A stretch of 17,105 nucleotides of DNA from Syntrophorhabdaceae bacterium (GTDB lineage Bacteria; Desulfobacterota; Syntrophorhabdia; Syntrophorhabdales; Syntrophorhabdaceae), in assembly GCA_026415015.1 (NCBI GenBank), contig JAOAHW010000092.1, forward strand, positions 1 to 17,105, written 5' to 3'. The notes below the pieces were generated by a model. It saw only the letters and a program-made list of their open reading frames with translations, was not told where the DNA came from and ran no database searches. Positions 8,783 through 14,620 of the stretch are shown here, piece after piece. Both the position numbers and the translations under genes were made by a program. How positions within the stretch are numbered: the stretch's first letter is position 1; the number at the start of each line of letters is the position of its first letter.

Positions 8783-8783
8783 C
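8766..8783. promoter_or_regulatory. ArsR-type operator before the permease gene
   Basis: GTTGGTAAATATGCCAAC is a near-palindrome (7-bp arms, one mismatch, 4-base spacer). It matches the operator before the repressor gene (9138-9155) in 17 of 18 positions. Two copies at the two promoters of one regulon make a shared repressor site very likely. Confidence 0.75.
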
Positions 8784-8803
8784 AAGTCCTCAAAAAAATA
8801 ATG

Positions 8804-9121
8804 TCATCTGCAGAGACAAATCTGCTGTTTTTTTATGTTGTTCTCTATCACGGCTGTTATGCAGTTAAAAAAATCTGTTACACAGGGCATCTCAAGCCTG
8901 TATATCATGTCAAGCCCGCTTTTTCTTGATGAGACTATGCCTGCCTCTTTGAGGACAAGGAGGTGTTTTGAAACCGTTGACTTATCTGATTCAAAGACCT
9001 CATTGATCTTAGAAAAGGGTAGCTCACCATCTTTCAATAGCTCAACTATCATAAGCCTCACAGGATGAGAGAGTGCTTTTATTATCCTTGCCCTTATTTC
9101 TGCCTCTTCAAAGGTAATCAT
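8804..9121 (-). CDS. ArsR/SmtB-family repressor of the permease operon
   Basis: A 105-residue winged-helix repressor: LSHPVRLMIVELL (helix 2), recognition helix region SDKSTVSKHLLVLKEAGIV, and the beta wing. Unlike classical ArsR it has no CxC in helix 3 (GELPFSKINEV). Its cysteines are C-terminal: C80 and C87 (MPCVTDFFNC) and C102/C104 (CLC), a different presumed metalloid or thiol sensor site. The frame extends to a TTG at 9154, but that lies within the operator and past the probable transcription start. The ATG at 9121 has AAGGA 12 bases before it, so I take 9121. It faces the same way as the permease, 61 bases away. Confidence 0.92.
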   Translation of the reverse strand: MITFEEAEIRARIIKALSHPVRLMIVELLKDGELPFSKINEVFESDKSTVSKHLLVLKEAGIVSSRKSGLDMIYRLEMPCVTDFFNCITAVIENNIKKQQICLCR

Positions 9122-9137
9122 ATCAGTTAGTTTCCTT

Positions 9138-9155
9138 GTTGGTAAATATACCAAC
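9138..9155. promoter_or_regulatory. ArsR-type operator before the repressor gene
   Basis: GTTGGTAAATATACCAAC has perfect 7-bp arms (GTTGGTA/TACCAAC) around AATA. It contains the -10 box of the repressor promoter and almost equals the site at 8766-8783, which predicts autorepression. Confidence 0.75.
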
Positions 9156-9173
9156 TATTGAATGAACTATCAA
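9145..9173 (-). promoter_or_regulatory. Promoter of the ArsR-family repressor gene
   Basis: Minus-strand TTGATA (9168-9173) and TATATT (9145-9150), 17 bases apart, each 5 of 6 to consensus. The -10 lies in the operator. Transcription would start close to 9138, after the palindrome, leaving a leader of about 17 nt that carries AAGGA. Confidence 0.6.
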
Positions 9174-9254
9174 GAAAAACTGACGAAAATCTCTTCACAA
9201 TAATCAATCCATGCTTTTTAAGGCTGTTCTATTGTCTCCCTCTGAGAATGAGAG

Positions 9255-9276
9255 AAAAATTCTCGCCTTTAGGCGA
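9255..9276 (-). terminator. Probable intrinsic terminator of the EF-Tu-domain-like gene
   Basis: Minus strand, 15 bases after the stop: TCGCC-TAAA-GGCGA hairpin (9263-9276), then GAATTTTT. The stem is short but GC-rich, with five U residues, so termination is plausible. Confidence 0.5.
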
Positions 9277-9291
9277 CGACTTTAGTATGCT

Positions 9292-9546
9292 TTATTTTGA
9301 AATATAGATCTTGTCGTTCTCCCTTACCTTTTCCTTGACCTTTATCCCCACATCATTACCTGCCTCTGCCTTTTCCACAAATTGATGCTCTATCTGCATG
9401 GATTCAACAATCTGATCAAAGTCTGTGGAGCTACCTTTTATCCTAATCTTGTCTCCTATCTTTAGTTCACCCTGTGTTATCCTGATGGCAGCAATCCCTA
9501 TTTTGGAAAAATACCTCACTACCTTTCCAATCTCTTTTTCTTCCAT
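9292..9546 (-). CDS. Stand-alone EF-Tu domain 2-like small protein
   Basis: An 84-residue protein that looks like just the second (beta-barrel) domain of translation GTPases: IGKVVRYFSKIGIAAIRI, then GELKIGDKIRIKG, a central VESMQIEHQFVEKAEAGNDVGIKV corresponding to the barrel strand that contacts tRNA in EF-Tu, and a final NDKIYI. There is no GTPase domain, so it cannot be a normal elongation factor. Proteins called translation elongation factor-like exist in many anaerobes, with no assigned role that I know. The start has a strong AGGAGG site. It is divergent from two tRNA genes, with overlapping promoters, so it may be co-regulated with translation. Confidence 0.85.
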   Translation of the reverse strand: MEEKEIGKVVRYFSKIGIAAIRITQGELKIGDKIRIKGSSTDFDQIVESMQIEHQFVEKAEAGNDVGIKVKEKVRENDKIYISK

Positions 9547-9576
9547 AACCCCTCCTACTACTCCTTAATACACTAT

Positions 9577-9604
9577 ATTATCACTTTTAATTAAACCTTG
9601 ACAA
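9577..9604 (-). promoter_or_regulatory. Candidate promoter of the EF-Tu-domain-like gene
   Basis: Minus-strand TTGTCA (9599-9604), 16 bases, GATAAT (9577-9582). The -35 box is the reverse face of the -35 of the tRNA promoter at 9598-9603, so the two divergent promoters overlap back to back. Confidence 0.4.
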
Positions 9605-9626
9605 TAACAAAAAATTTTCATATCTT
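9598..9626 (+). promoter_or_regulatory. Promoter of the tRNA-Lys/tRNA-Glu unit
   Basis: Perfect TTGACA (9598-9603), 17 bases, TATCTT (9621-9626). The predicted start near 9633 is just 5 bases before the tRNA-Lys gene. Confidence 0.65.
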
Positions 9627-9637
9627 AATAGCCTTGC

Positions 9638-9711
9638 GGGCCGTTAACTCAGGTCGGTAGAGTATCTGCCTTTTAAGCAGAGAGTCGCAAGTTCAAGTCT
9701 TGCACGGCCCA
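9638..9711 (+). tRNA. tRNA-Lys (anticodon TTT)
   Basis: The complete cloverleaf can be drawn: acceptor GGGCCGT/ACGGCCC with discriminator A at 9711, anticodon stem TCTGC/GCAGA (9665-9681) with loop CTTTTAA and anticodon TTT at 9672-9674, T arm GCAAG-TTCAAGT-CTTGC. The 3' CCA is not encoded. It is followed by tRNA-Glu after 9 bases, so one transcript is likely. Confidence 0.96.
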
Positions 9712-9720
9712 TATTTTCAC

Positions 9721-9795
9721 GTCCCCATCGTCTAGCCTGGCCTAGGACACTGGCCTTTCAAGCCGGCAACGGGGGTTCAAAGCCCCCTGGGGACG
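9721..9795 (+). tRNA. tRNA-Glu (anticodon TTC)
   Basis: Acceptor GTCCCCA/TGGGGAC with discriminator G at 9795, anticodon stem CTGGC/GCCGG with loop CTTTCAA and anticodon TTC at 9757-9759, T arm GGGGG-TTCAAAG-CCCCC. The 3' CCA is not encoded. No duplicated 3' end indicating an integrated element was seen nearby. Confidence 0.96.
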
Positions 9796-9858
9796 CTTTT
9801 AAAAAGTATCCAACCTCAAGCAGTGGGGTATTTATGAAATCCAAGAACAAAACAAATT

Positions 9859-9886
9859 TTGTCCAAAAGGCATAAGGGTGTAAAAT
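9859..9886 (+). promoter_or_regulatory. Candidate promoter of the putative selenoprotein gene
   Basis: TTGTCC (9859-9864), 16 bases, TAAAAT (9881-9886), with the gene start at 9914. The -35 overlaps a small inverted repeat (ACAAAA...TTTTGT, 9847-9862). Read-through from the tRNA genes is an alternative. Moderate matches only. Confidence 0.4.
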
Positions 9887-9913
9887 GAATAGTCTGAACC
9901 AGGAGGTTCTATT

Positions 9914-10267
9914 ATGTCTCTTTTTAAAGTAGTAGGGTGAGTTACCTGAGTTGACCCCAATGCACCGACAGTTAGTCGGAAGACGATAAGATTTGTAGAC
10001 GGTACCCAAATAGCCTTAAGTAACCTTCACGAGATAATGGCAGAACTCTATTCTGTAGGTAAAAGACCGACAAGAGAGACCATAGACGAGATCATTGCTG
10101 GACTTGAGGCTATGGGTAACTACATATCCGAATCAGAGGTAATAAGAAGGGAATACAGAGACGTCCTAATGAAAGAATACCAAGAGTTCGTAGAGACACA
10201 CGACAGGGAACATGCAATAGCACCGACTTCTGACAATCCTTCTGAAAAAGAAGACATACAAAAATGA
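9914..10267 (+). CDS. Candidate small selenoprotein with a UxxU motif (two in-frame TGA codons)
   Basis: Consensus AGGAGG (9901-9906) lies 7 bases before ATG 9914. The frame reads MSLFKVVG, TGA (9938), V-T, TGA (9947), VDPNAPTVSRKTIRF and on to TGA at 10265: 117 residues if both inner TGAs are selenocysteine, U9 and U12, a CxxC-like spacing. Residues 13-41 have protein-like composition, and no ATG, GTG or TTG lies in that stretch. The ATG at 10037 (M42) has no good ribosome site. The C-terminal part is helical (RPTRETIDEIIAGLEAMGNYI, then EYRDVLMKEYQEFVE) with an acidic tail. A SECIS-like hairpin lies at 9965-9979. A redox role is inferred from the motif. The family is not recognised. The alternatives are a pseudogene or a short protein starting at 10037. 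Other genes here end in TGA, so the code is standard. Confidence 0.6.
9965..9979 (+). promoter_or_regulatory. SECIS-like hairpin inside the putative selenoprotein gene
   Basis: CCGAC (9965-9969), loop AGTTA (9970-9974), GTCGG (9975-9979): a perfect 5-bp stem. The loop begins 20 nt after the second TGA and 29 nt after the first, and has G in its first two bases followed by U. Bacterial SECIS elements lie just 3' of the UGA inside the coding region, with a small G/U-containing apical loop. No bulged U as in E. coli fdhF is seen, and the lower stem is weak. Confidence 0.5.
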
Positions 10268-10392
10268 GTTACCAAAGAAGACTTTTCTGACAACAAGTAT
10301 CTTTAAGTTATAAAAAAAGCAAAAGACACTGATAAAATAAAGTGTAAGACCCCTTTTGTAATCTTTCTTAATACCTTCTCTTCTACTTAAAA

Positions 10393-11487
10393 TTACTTCC
10401 TGCAAGTATAATAACAGACTCCAAGTGGTGTCTCTACTGCATAGGGAAAGTATCTTCTCTTAATCCATAGGGAAAGATGGACCAAGTTTATAAGCACAGG
10501 CACCTCAACAAGTGGTCCTATCACAGCAGCAAAAGCCTGACCGGAATTGATGCCAAATACTGCAACAGCAACGGCTATGGCAAGCTCAAAGTTATTAGAT
10601 GCGGCAGTGAAAGAGAGTGTTGCAGCCTGACCATAGTGGGCACCTGTTTTACCGCTCATATAGAATGAAACAATAAACATTACAATAAAATATACAAGCA
10701 AGGGAATGGCAATCCTTATCACATCGAGGGGAATTTTTACAATGTACTCGCCCTTGAGGGAGAACATAACAAGGATAGTAAAAAGCAGTGCAATAAGGGT
10801 TATTGGGCTTATTTTTGGTATGAATTTCTCATGGTACCATAGTTTATCTTTTAATTTTATGAGTACGAATCGTGTGATAATGCCTGCGATAAAAGGTATA
10901 CCGAGGTAGATAAATACGCTCTCTGCAATCTGGCCTATGGTAATGTTCACTACAACCCCTTTTAATCCTATAAGGGGAGGAAGAACAGTTATAAAGATAT
11001 AGGCATAGACTGAAAAAAAGAGAACCTGAAAGATGGAGTTGAAGGCCACAAGACCTGCACAGTATTCTGTATCGCCTTTTGCGAGGTCGTTCCATACAAT
11101 GACCATGGCAATGCAACGGGCAAGGCCGATCATTATAAGACCTACCATATAATCCGGGTACCCCCTTAAAAAAACAATGGCCAGTACGAACATGAGAATT
11201 GGGCCTACCACCCAGTTTTGTATAAGAGATAGAAGGAGGACCTTCCAGTTTTTAAATACCTCTCCAAGCTCCTCATATCTAACCTTTGCAAGGGGTGGAT
11301 ACATCATGAGGATTAATCCTATGGCAATAGGTATGTTGGTTGTGCCTGACTGGAACTGATTCCAGAAATTAACAACCCCTGGAAATACATATCCCCATCC
11401 TACTCCAACGAACATGGCAAGGAAAATCCAGAATGTTAAAAATCTGTCGAGAAAAGATAGCTGTTGTCCCAGATGTTCTTTTGTCAT
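10393..11487 (-). CDS. acr3: Arsenite efflux transporter Acr3
   Basis: A member of the bile/arsenite/riboflavin transporter superfamily that exports As(III) across the inner membrane using the proton gradient. The 364 residues hold about ten helices. The conserved Cys of the fourth helix is C125 in GLARCIAMVIVWNDLA, the residue known to be needed for As(III) transport in Acr3. Late signature ASNNFELAIAVAVAVFG and GPLVEVPVLI contain the conserved Glu residues. The stop follows an unusual Cys-containing tail (VCYYTCRK). AGGAG lies before the ATG. It sits 23 bases after arsR with the same strand, so it forms an arsR-acr3 operon. Confidence 0.95.
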   Translation of the reverse strand: MTKEHLGQQLSFLDRFLTFWIFLAMFVGVGWGYVFPGVVNFWNQFQSGTTNIPIAIGLILMMYPPLAKVRYEELGEVFKNWKVLLLSLIQNWVVGPILMFVLAIVFLRGYPDYMVGLIMIGLARCIAMVIVWNDLAKGDTEYCAGLVAFNSIFQVLFFSVYAYIFITVLPPLIGLKGVVVNITIGQIAESVFIYLGIPFIAGIITRFVLIKLKDKLWYHEKFIPKISPITLIALLFTILVMFSLKGEYIVKIPLDVIRIAIPLLVYFIVMFIVSFYMSGKTGAHYGQAATLSFTAASNNFELAIAVAVAVFGINSGQAFAAVIGPLVEVPVLINLVHLSLWIKRRYFPYAVETPLGVCYYTCRK

Positions 11488-11510
11488 TGATTGGCTCCTT
11501 AATATTTATT

Positions 11511-11885
11511 CTACTTTGCCTTTTTTTTACATACAACTGATTTGGAATCTTCGCAAAGTTTAAGTCTTTTTACCTCTTCCATCTTTTTTAAATCATCTAT
11601 AAAGATATCCATCTCTGAAAAGCGTTCCCTCATAAAGGCAATCTGAGCCTCAATAGTGCTATCCATATGCTCTTTTAAAGAATAGTGCATCCATGTACCA
11701 ACGCGTCTACTCTGTACAAAACCAGAATGCTTGAGATATGCAAGATGTCTTGAAATCTTTGACTGTGTTTCCCCGAATATTTCCATGAGATCACACACAC
11801 AGAGTTCACCGTGCATAAGTAGCATAACTATCCTTAGTCTTATCTCCTCAGAGAGGGCTTTGTAAATAAGGGCTATCTTTTCCAT
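11511..11885 (-). CDS. arsR: Arsenic-responsive repressor ArsR (classical type)
   Basis: A 124-residue ArsR/SmtB winged-helix repressor with the typical helix-3 sensor motif ELCVCDL (C29 and C31). The third Cys of the R773-type ELCVCDLC motif is replaced by Met34. Two further cysteines, C111 and C119 in the tail, could complete the As(III) site. The DNA-recognition region is TQSKISRHLAYLKHSGFV, with the wing following. GGAG precedes the ATG at 11885. It heads the acr3 operon. Its promoter and a palindrome lie directly upstream, and in this family As(III) binding releases the repressor. Confidence 0.94.
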   Translation of the reverse strand: MEKIALIYKALSEEIRLRIVMLLMHGELCVCDLMEIFGETQSKISRHLAYLKHSGFVQSRRVGTWMHYSLKEHMDSTIEAQIAFMRERFSEMDIFIDDLKKMEEVKRLKLCEDSKSVVCKKKAK

Positions 11886-11906
11886 TAAAACTCCGTTTAT
11901 TCATTC

Positions 11907-11922
11907 ATTCGTTTATGCGAAT
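11907..11922. promoter_or_regulatory. Candidate ArsR operator of arsR-acr3
   Basis: ATTCG-TTTATG-CGAAT, perfect 5-bp arms with 6-base spacer, placed right after the -10 box of the arsR promoter. It differs from the TTGG/CCAA operator of the other repressor, so the two circuits should not cross-talk. Confidence 0.5.
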
Positions 11923-11951
11923 ATATTAATTAATTATATTATCTGTGTCAA
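11923..11951 (-). promoter_or_regulatory. Promoter of arsR-acr3
   Basis: Minus-strand perfect TTGACA (11946-11951), 17 bases, TAATAT (11923-11928, 4 of 6). The palindrome follows directly, a usual place for ArsR binding. Confidence 0.55.
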
Positions 11952-11982
11952 TAAAAATTAAATCTATATGTGGCATTTTATA

Positions 11983-12011
11983 TTGACTGTAATTGGTGGT
12001 TGGGATAGTAT
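11983..12011 (+). promoter_or_regulatory. Candidate promoter of the arn-type cluster
   Basis: TTGACT (11983-11988), 17 bases, TAGTAT (12006-12011). Predicted start near 12018, leader of about 85 nt. It diverges from arsR. No PhoP- or PmrA-like box was recognised. Confidence 0.45.
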
Positions 12012-12102
12012 TTATTACTTTTTATCAAACTTGAAACTTGAAAAATCCTAAATATTATCATATAAACATTAAATTTAGCTTTCCATAAAAGCAAAGGAAA
12101 AG

Positions 12103-13650
12103 ATGAAGATTTTAATAATACTCGGTATTTCATACCTTCTTTTTTTTAATAATCTTGGAGGGGTTGCCCTGTGGGACCCTGATGAACCAAGACAGGCAAT
12201 AATGGCAAGGGAGATGATGGAGAGGGGCGATTATATCCATCCCTATCTCAATGGTCGACCATACCTTGAAAAGCCACCATTTTATCCCTGGATGATAATC
12301 ATTTCGTCAAAGATAAAGGGTAAGTTGGATGAGGCTACATCAAGGATACCTGCTGCTGCCTCTGCTACCCTGCTACTGTTAATTACATATTCATTAGGTT
12401 CTATGATTGTAGATAGATATTGCGGTCTTTTGTCTGCTATTGTCCTTGCCACGAACTATCAATTTCTCTCCAATGCAAGGGAATCAGTCATGGATATGAC
12501 CTTTGCATTCTTTATAGGTCTGACTATCTTTCTCAACTATATAACCATAAAAAAAGACAGACCCCTCTTGTTTATCCTTTCTTTTATACCAGCTGGCCTG
12601 GGGATTTTAACTAAAGGACCTGCAGGGCTTGCCATACCTGTGATGACTACATTTTTTTATCTTATATCGCAGAAGAGGCTTAAAAGATTTTTCTTTCCCC
12701 TTCTGGCAGGCTGTATTGTTGCCTCTGGCCTGGCATCTATATGGTTTCTCCTTGCTGGAGATGAATATTTCAGGGAATTTATATTAAGGCAGAACATAAC
12801 AAGATATACAAATGCCTTTGACCATATAGAGTCATCTCTGTATTATTTTCACAAATTATTTTTCAATCTCCTACCATGGAGCCTCATATTCCCCTTTGCC
12901 CTCTTTTATGCCTTCAAAAAAAGGATGTGGCTACCAATTATATGGTTTTTTTCAACATTTCTATTCTATGAATTCTCTAAGAGCAAAAGGGCAATATATC
13001 TACTATCCCTTTATCCTGCATGCGGTCTCATATGCGGCCTCTATATAAAGGACAGATGGTCATGGATTGTGAAGACAGGATGGACCAGAACTATCTTGTG
13101 GTTCTTTATGCTTATCCTTTTTCTTTTGCCTGTTGCCTCTGTCTTCTCCTTTGACTTTATACCACCTCTTATTTTAACGGAATTAAAAAAGAACCTCCCC
13201 AGATTCTATATCTTTATAAGCATATTATTGATTGTGGGTCTTATTCAAATATACATGCTCTATAAAAAAAAGGAAAAGGGCCTGTTAATCAGTTTTATCC
13301 TCTATCTTACAATAATGGGCTTTTTCTATAACTCTTTTTATATGCCCCTTATGGATAGGGCATTGAAGTCACCGAGGCTTATTACAGATAGACTAAAAGG
13401 GATTGAAAAAGGTAAAGAGATATACTCTTATGGTTTTTCTTCAGCAGGACTCATATTCTATATAGGGAGGCCTGTAAAGACATTGACAGACATAAAAGAG
13501 ATAAAAGGCAAAAAAAATGATATACTCCTCATTGTTGAGGATGACGAGGTGCCTGCTACTATGAAAAAAGAACTTGATTCAGGTTTTTATGTAGCAGGGA
13601 AGGCACGCTATGAAAAAGAGAGATACACCTTTTACGTGAATAAAAGGTGA
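12103..13650 (+). CDS. arnT: ArnT-like lipid A aminoarabinose/sugar transferase
   Basis: A GT-C fold membrane glycosyltransferase of the ArnT/PMT group. ArnT moves 4-amino-4-deoxy-L-arabinose from undecaprenyl phosphate to lipid A on the periplasmic side, lowering surface charge. The 515 residues (slightly short beside about 550 in E. coli) start with a membrane helix, then the first periplasmic loop with LWDPDEPRQA (acidic residues D25, D27, E28) and RPYLEKPPFYPW, both family marks. Many further helices follow, with a soluble C-terminal tail. AAAGGAAAAG precedes the ATG. It leads a cluster with arnC and split arnA genes, which supports the role. The actual sugar could differ. Confidence 0.85.
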   Translation: MKILIILGISYLLFFNNLGGVALWDPDEPRQAIMAREMMERGDYIHPYLNGRPYLEKPPFYPWMIIISSKIKGKLDEATSRIPAAASATLLLLITYSLGSMIVDRYCGLLSAIVLATNYQFLSNARESVMDMTFAFFIGLTIFLNYITIKKDRPLLFILSFIPAGLGILTKGPAGLAIPVMTTFFYLISQKRLKRFFFPLLAGCIVASGLASIWFLLAGDEYFREFILRQNITRYTNAFDHIESSLYYFHKLFFNLLPWSLIFPFALFYAFKKRMWLPIIWFFSTFLFYEFSKSKRAIYLLSLYPACGLICGLYIKDRWSWIVKTGWTRTILWFFMLILFLLPVASVFSFDFIPPLILTELKKNLPRFYIFISILLIVGLIQIYMLYKKKEKGLLISFILYLTIMGFFYNSFYMPLMDRALKSPRLITDRLKGIEKGKEIYSYGFSSAGLIFYIGRPVKTLTDIKEIKGKKNDILLIVEDDEVPATMKKELDSGFYVAGKARYEKERYTFYVNKR

Positions 13651-13690
13651 ATTATTTTATATAAATTTTGATTTTTTATGGTGAGGTAAT

Positions 13691-14620
13691 ATGGAAGATA
13701 AACCCTATATATCTGTTTTGATTCCTGTCTTAAATGAGGAAGAATCACTGTTAGAGCTCAACGAACGTCTTCTTAAGGTAATGGAGGGCATGAAAAAACC
13801 CTATGAGATAATCTACATTAACGACGGTAGTACAGATAAGACACCTTATCTGCTTGAGAAATTCCACAGGGAAAACAGTAAAGTAAAAATAATAGAATTC
13901 AACAGGAATTATGGACAACACATGGCACTCTTTGGTGGCTTTGAATATGCAAAGGGCGATATAATAATAACCATAGACGCTGACCTCCAGAACCCCCCTG
14001 AGGAGATACCAAAGCTCGTTTCAAAGATGGAGGAGGGTTACGAGGTTGTGGGGACATACAGAAAAAACAGAAAAGACTCCCTCTTCAGGAAGATACCATC
14101 TTTTATAGTTAATAAGATTACAGCAAGGCTTGTTGGTGTGAAGCTTAGGGATTATGGTTGCATGTTGAGGGCATATAGAAATGATATAGTGGAATATATG
14201 AAGATGTGTCCTGAATCATCGAGTTTTATACCAGCACTGGCAAACACATTTGCAAAGAAGATAACAGAGATAGAGGTAGAACATGAGGAGAGAAAAAAGG
14301 GAAAGACCAAATACAGCATTATGAAACTGTTCAGACTGAATTTTGACCTCATGACAAACTTTTCCCTTCTGCCTATACAGTTTATAGGCATGGTGGGCAT
14401 TGTAATTGCCCTTTTAGGTGTATCTTTTGCCATATTCCTCTTTATCAGGAGGCTCATAGTAGGACCTGAGTCAGAAGGGTTATTCACTTTATTTGCTATA
14501 CTGTTTTTCTTTATAGGTATCCAGATACTGGCTTTGGGATTAATAGGTGAATACATAGGCAGGATATACCAAGAGGTGAGGAGAAGACCAAGGTTTATCG
14601 TAAAAAGGGAGCTCCTGTGA
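13691..14620 (+). CDS. arnC: Undecaprenyl-phosphate aminosugar transferase, ArnC type
   Basis: A GT2-family membrane-associated glycosyltransferase that loads a formylated aminosugar from UDP onto undecaprenyl phosphate at the cytoplasmic face. In 309 residues: nucleotide-binding start ISVLIPVLNEEESL, YINDGSTDKT (44-50), NRNYGQHMALFGG (71-83), the DxD metal site IDADLQNPPEEIP (D96/D98), YGCMLRAYR, and EERKKGKTKYS. Two C-terminal membrane helices (about 232-252 and 264-286) end in EYIGRIYQEVRRRPRF. GAGGT lies upstream. Its stop overlaps the GTG start of the next gene by 4 bases (GTGA). Other Arn/dolichol-type GT2 enzymes look similar; the neighbours decide the name. Confidence 0.9.
   Translation: MEDKPYISVLIPVLNEEESLLELNERLLKVMEGMKKPYEIIYINDGSTDKTPYLLEKFHRENSKVKIIEFNRNYGQHMALFGGFEYAKGDIIITIDADLQNPPEEIPKLVSKMEEGYEVVGTYRKNRKDSLFRKIPSFIVNKITARLVGVKLRDYGCMLRAYRNDIVEYMKMCPESSSFIPALANTFAKKITEIEVEHEERKKGKTKYSIMKLFRLNFDLMTNFSLLPIQFIGMVGIVIALLGVSFAIFLFIRRLIVGPESEGLFTLFAILFFFIGIQILALGLIGEYIGRIYQEVRRRPRFIVKRELL

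Noticed and set aside
9122..9154. Extension of the ArsR-family repressor to a TTG at 9154
   Set aside because: The TTG lies inside the operator and beyond the predicted transcription start, and ATG 9121 has AAGGA at a workable distance.
9138..9155. The 18-bp palindromes as a repeat array or CRISPR remnant
   Set aside because: Only two copies, each at a promoter, with no regular spacing; operator function explains them.
9813..9829. Weak hairpin ACCTC...GGGGT after tRNA-Glu as a terminator
   Set aside because: Contains a T-G pair and a 7-base loop, and only a short mixed ATTTAT follows; not strong enough to call.
9721..9960. Attachment site or integrated element at the 3' end of tRNA-Glu
   Set aside because: No integrase, no repeated tRNA 3' segment and no transposon ends were seen.
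9758..10009. Minus-strand open frame of 83 codons across tRNA-Glu and the start of the putative selenoprotein gene
   Set aside because: It overlaps a clear tRNA and has no ribosome site; its end (GGFEPPLPA) is the well-known chance reading of a tRNA complement.
10037..10267. A 76-residue protein starting at ATG 10037 as the true gene
   Set aside because: No Shine-Dalgarno site before it, and the preceding 29 codons already look coding; the AGGAGG-ATG at 9914 is in the same frame. Kept as the fallback if the TGA codons are not recoded.
10166..10405. Minus-strand frame of 79 codons between acr3 and the small plus-strand gene
   Set aside because: Composition (many Phe, Tyr, Cys, Val) is that of a reverse-strand shadow, and it overlaps the plus-strand frame, which has better coding character.
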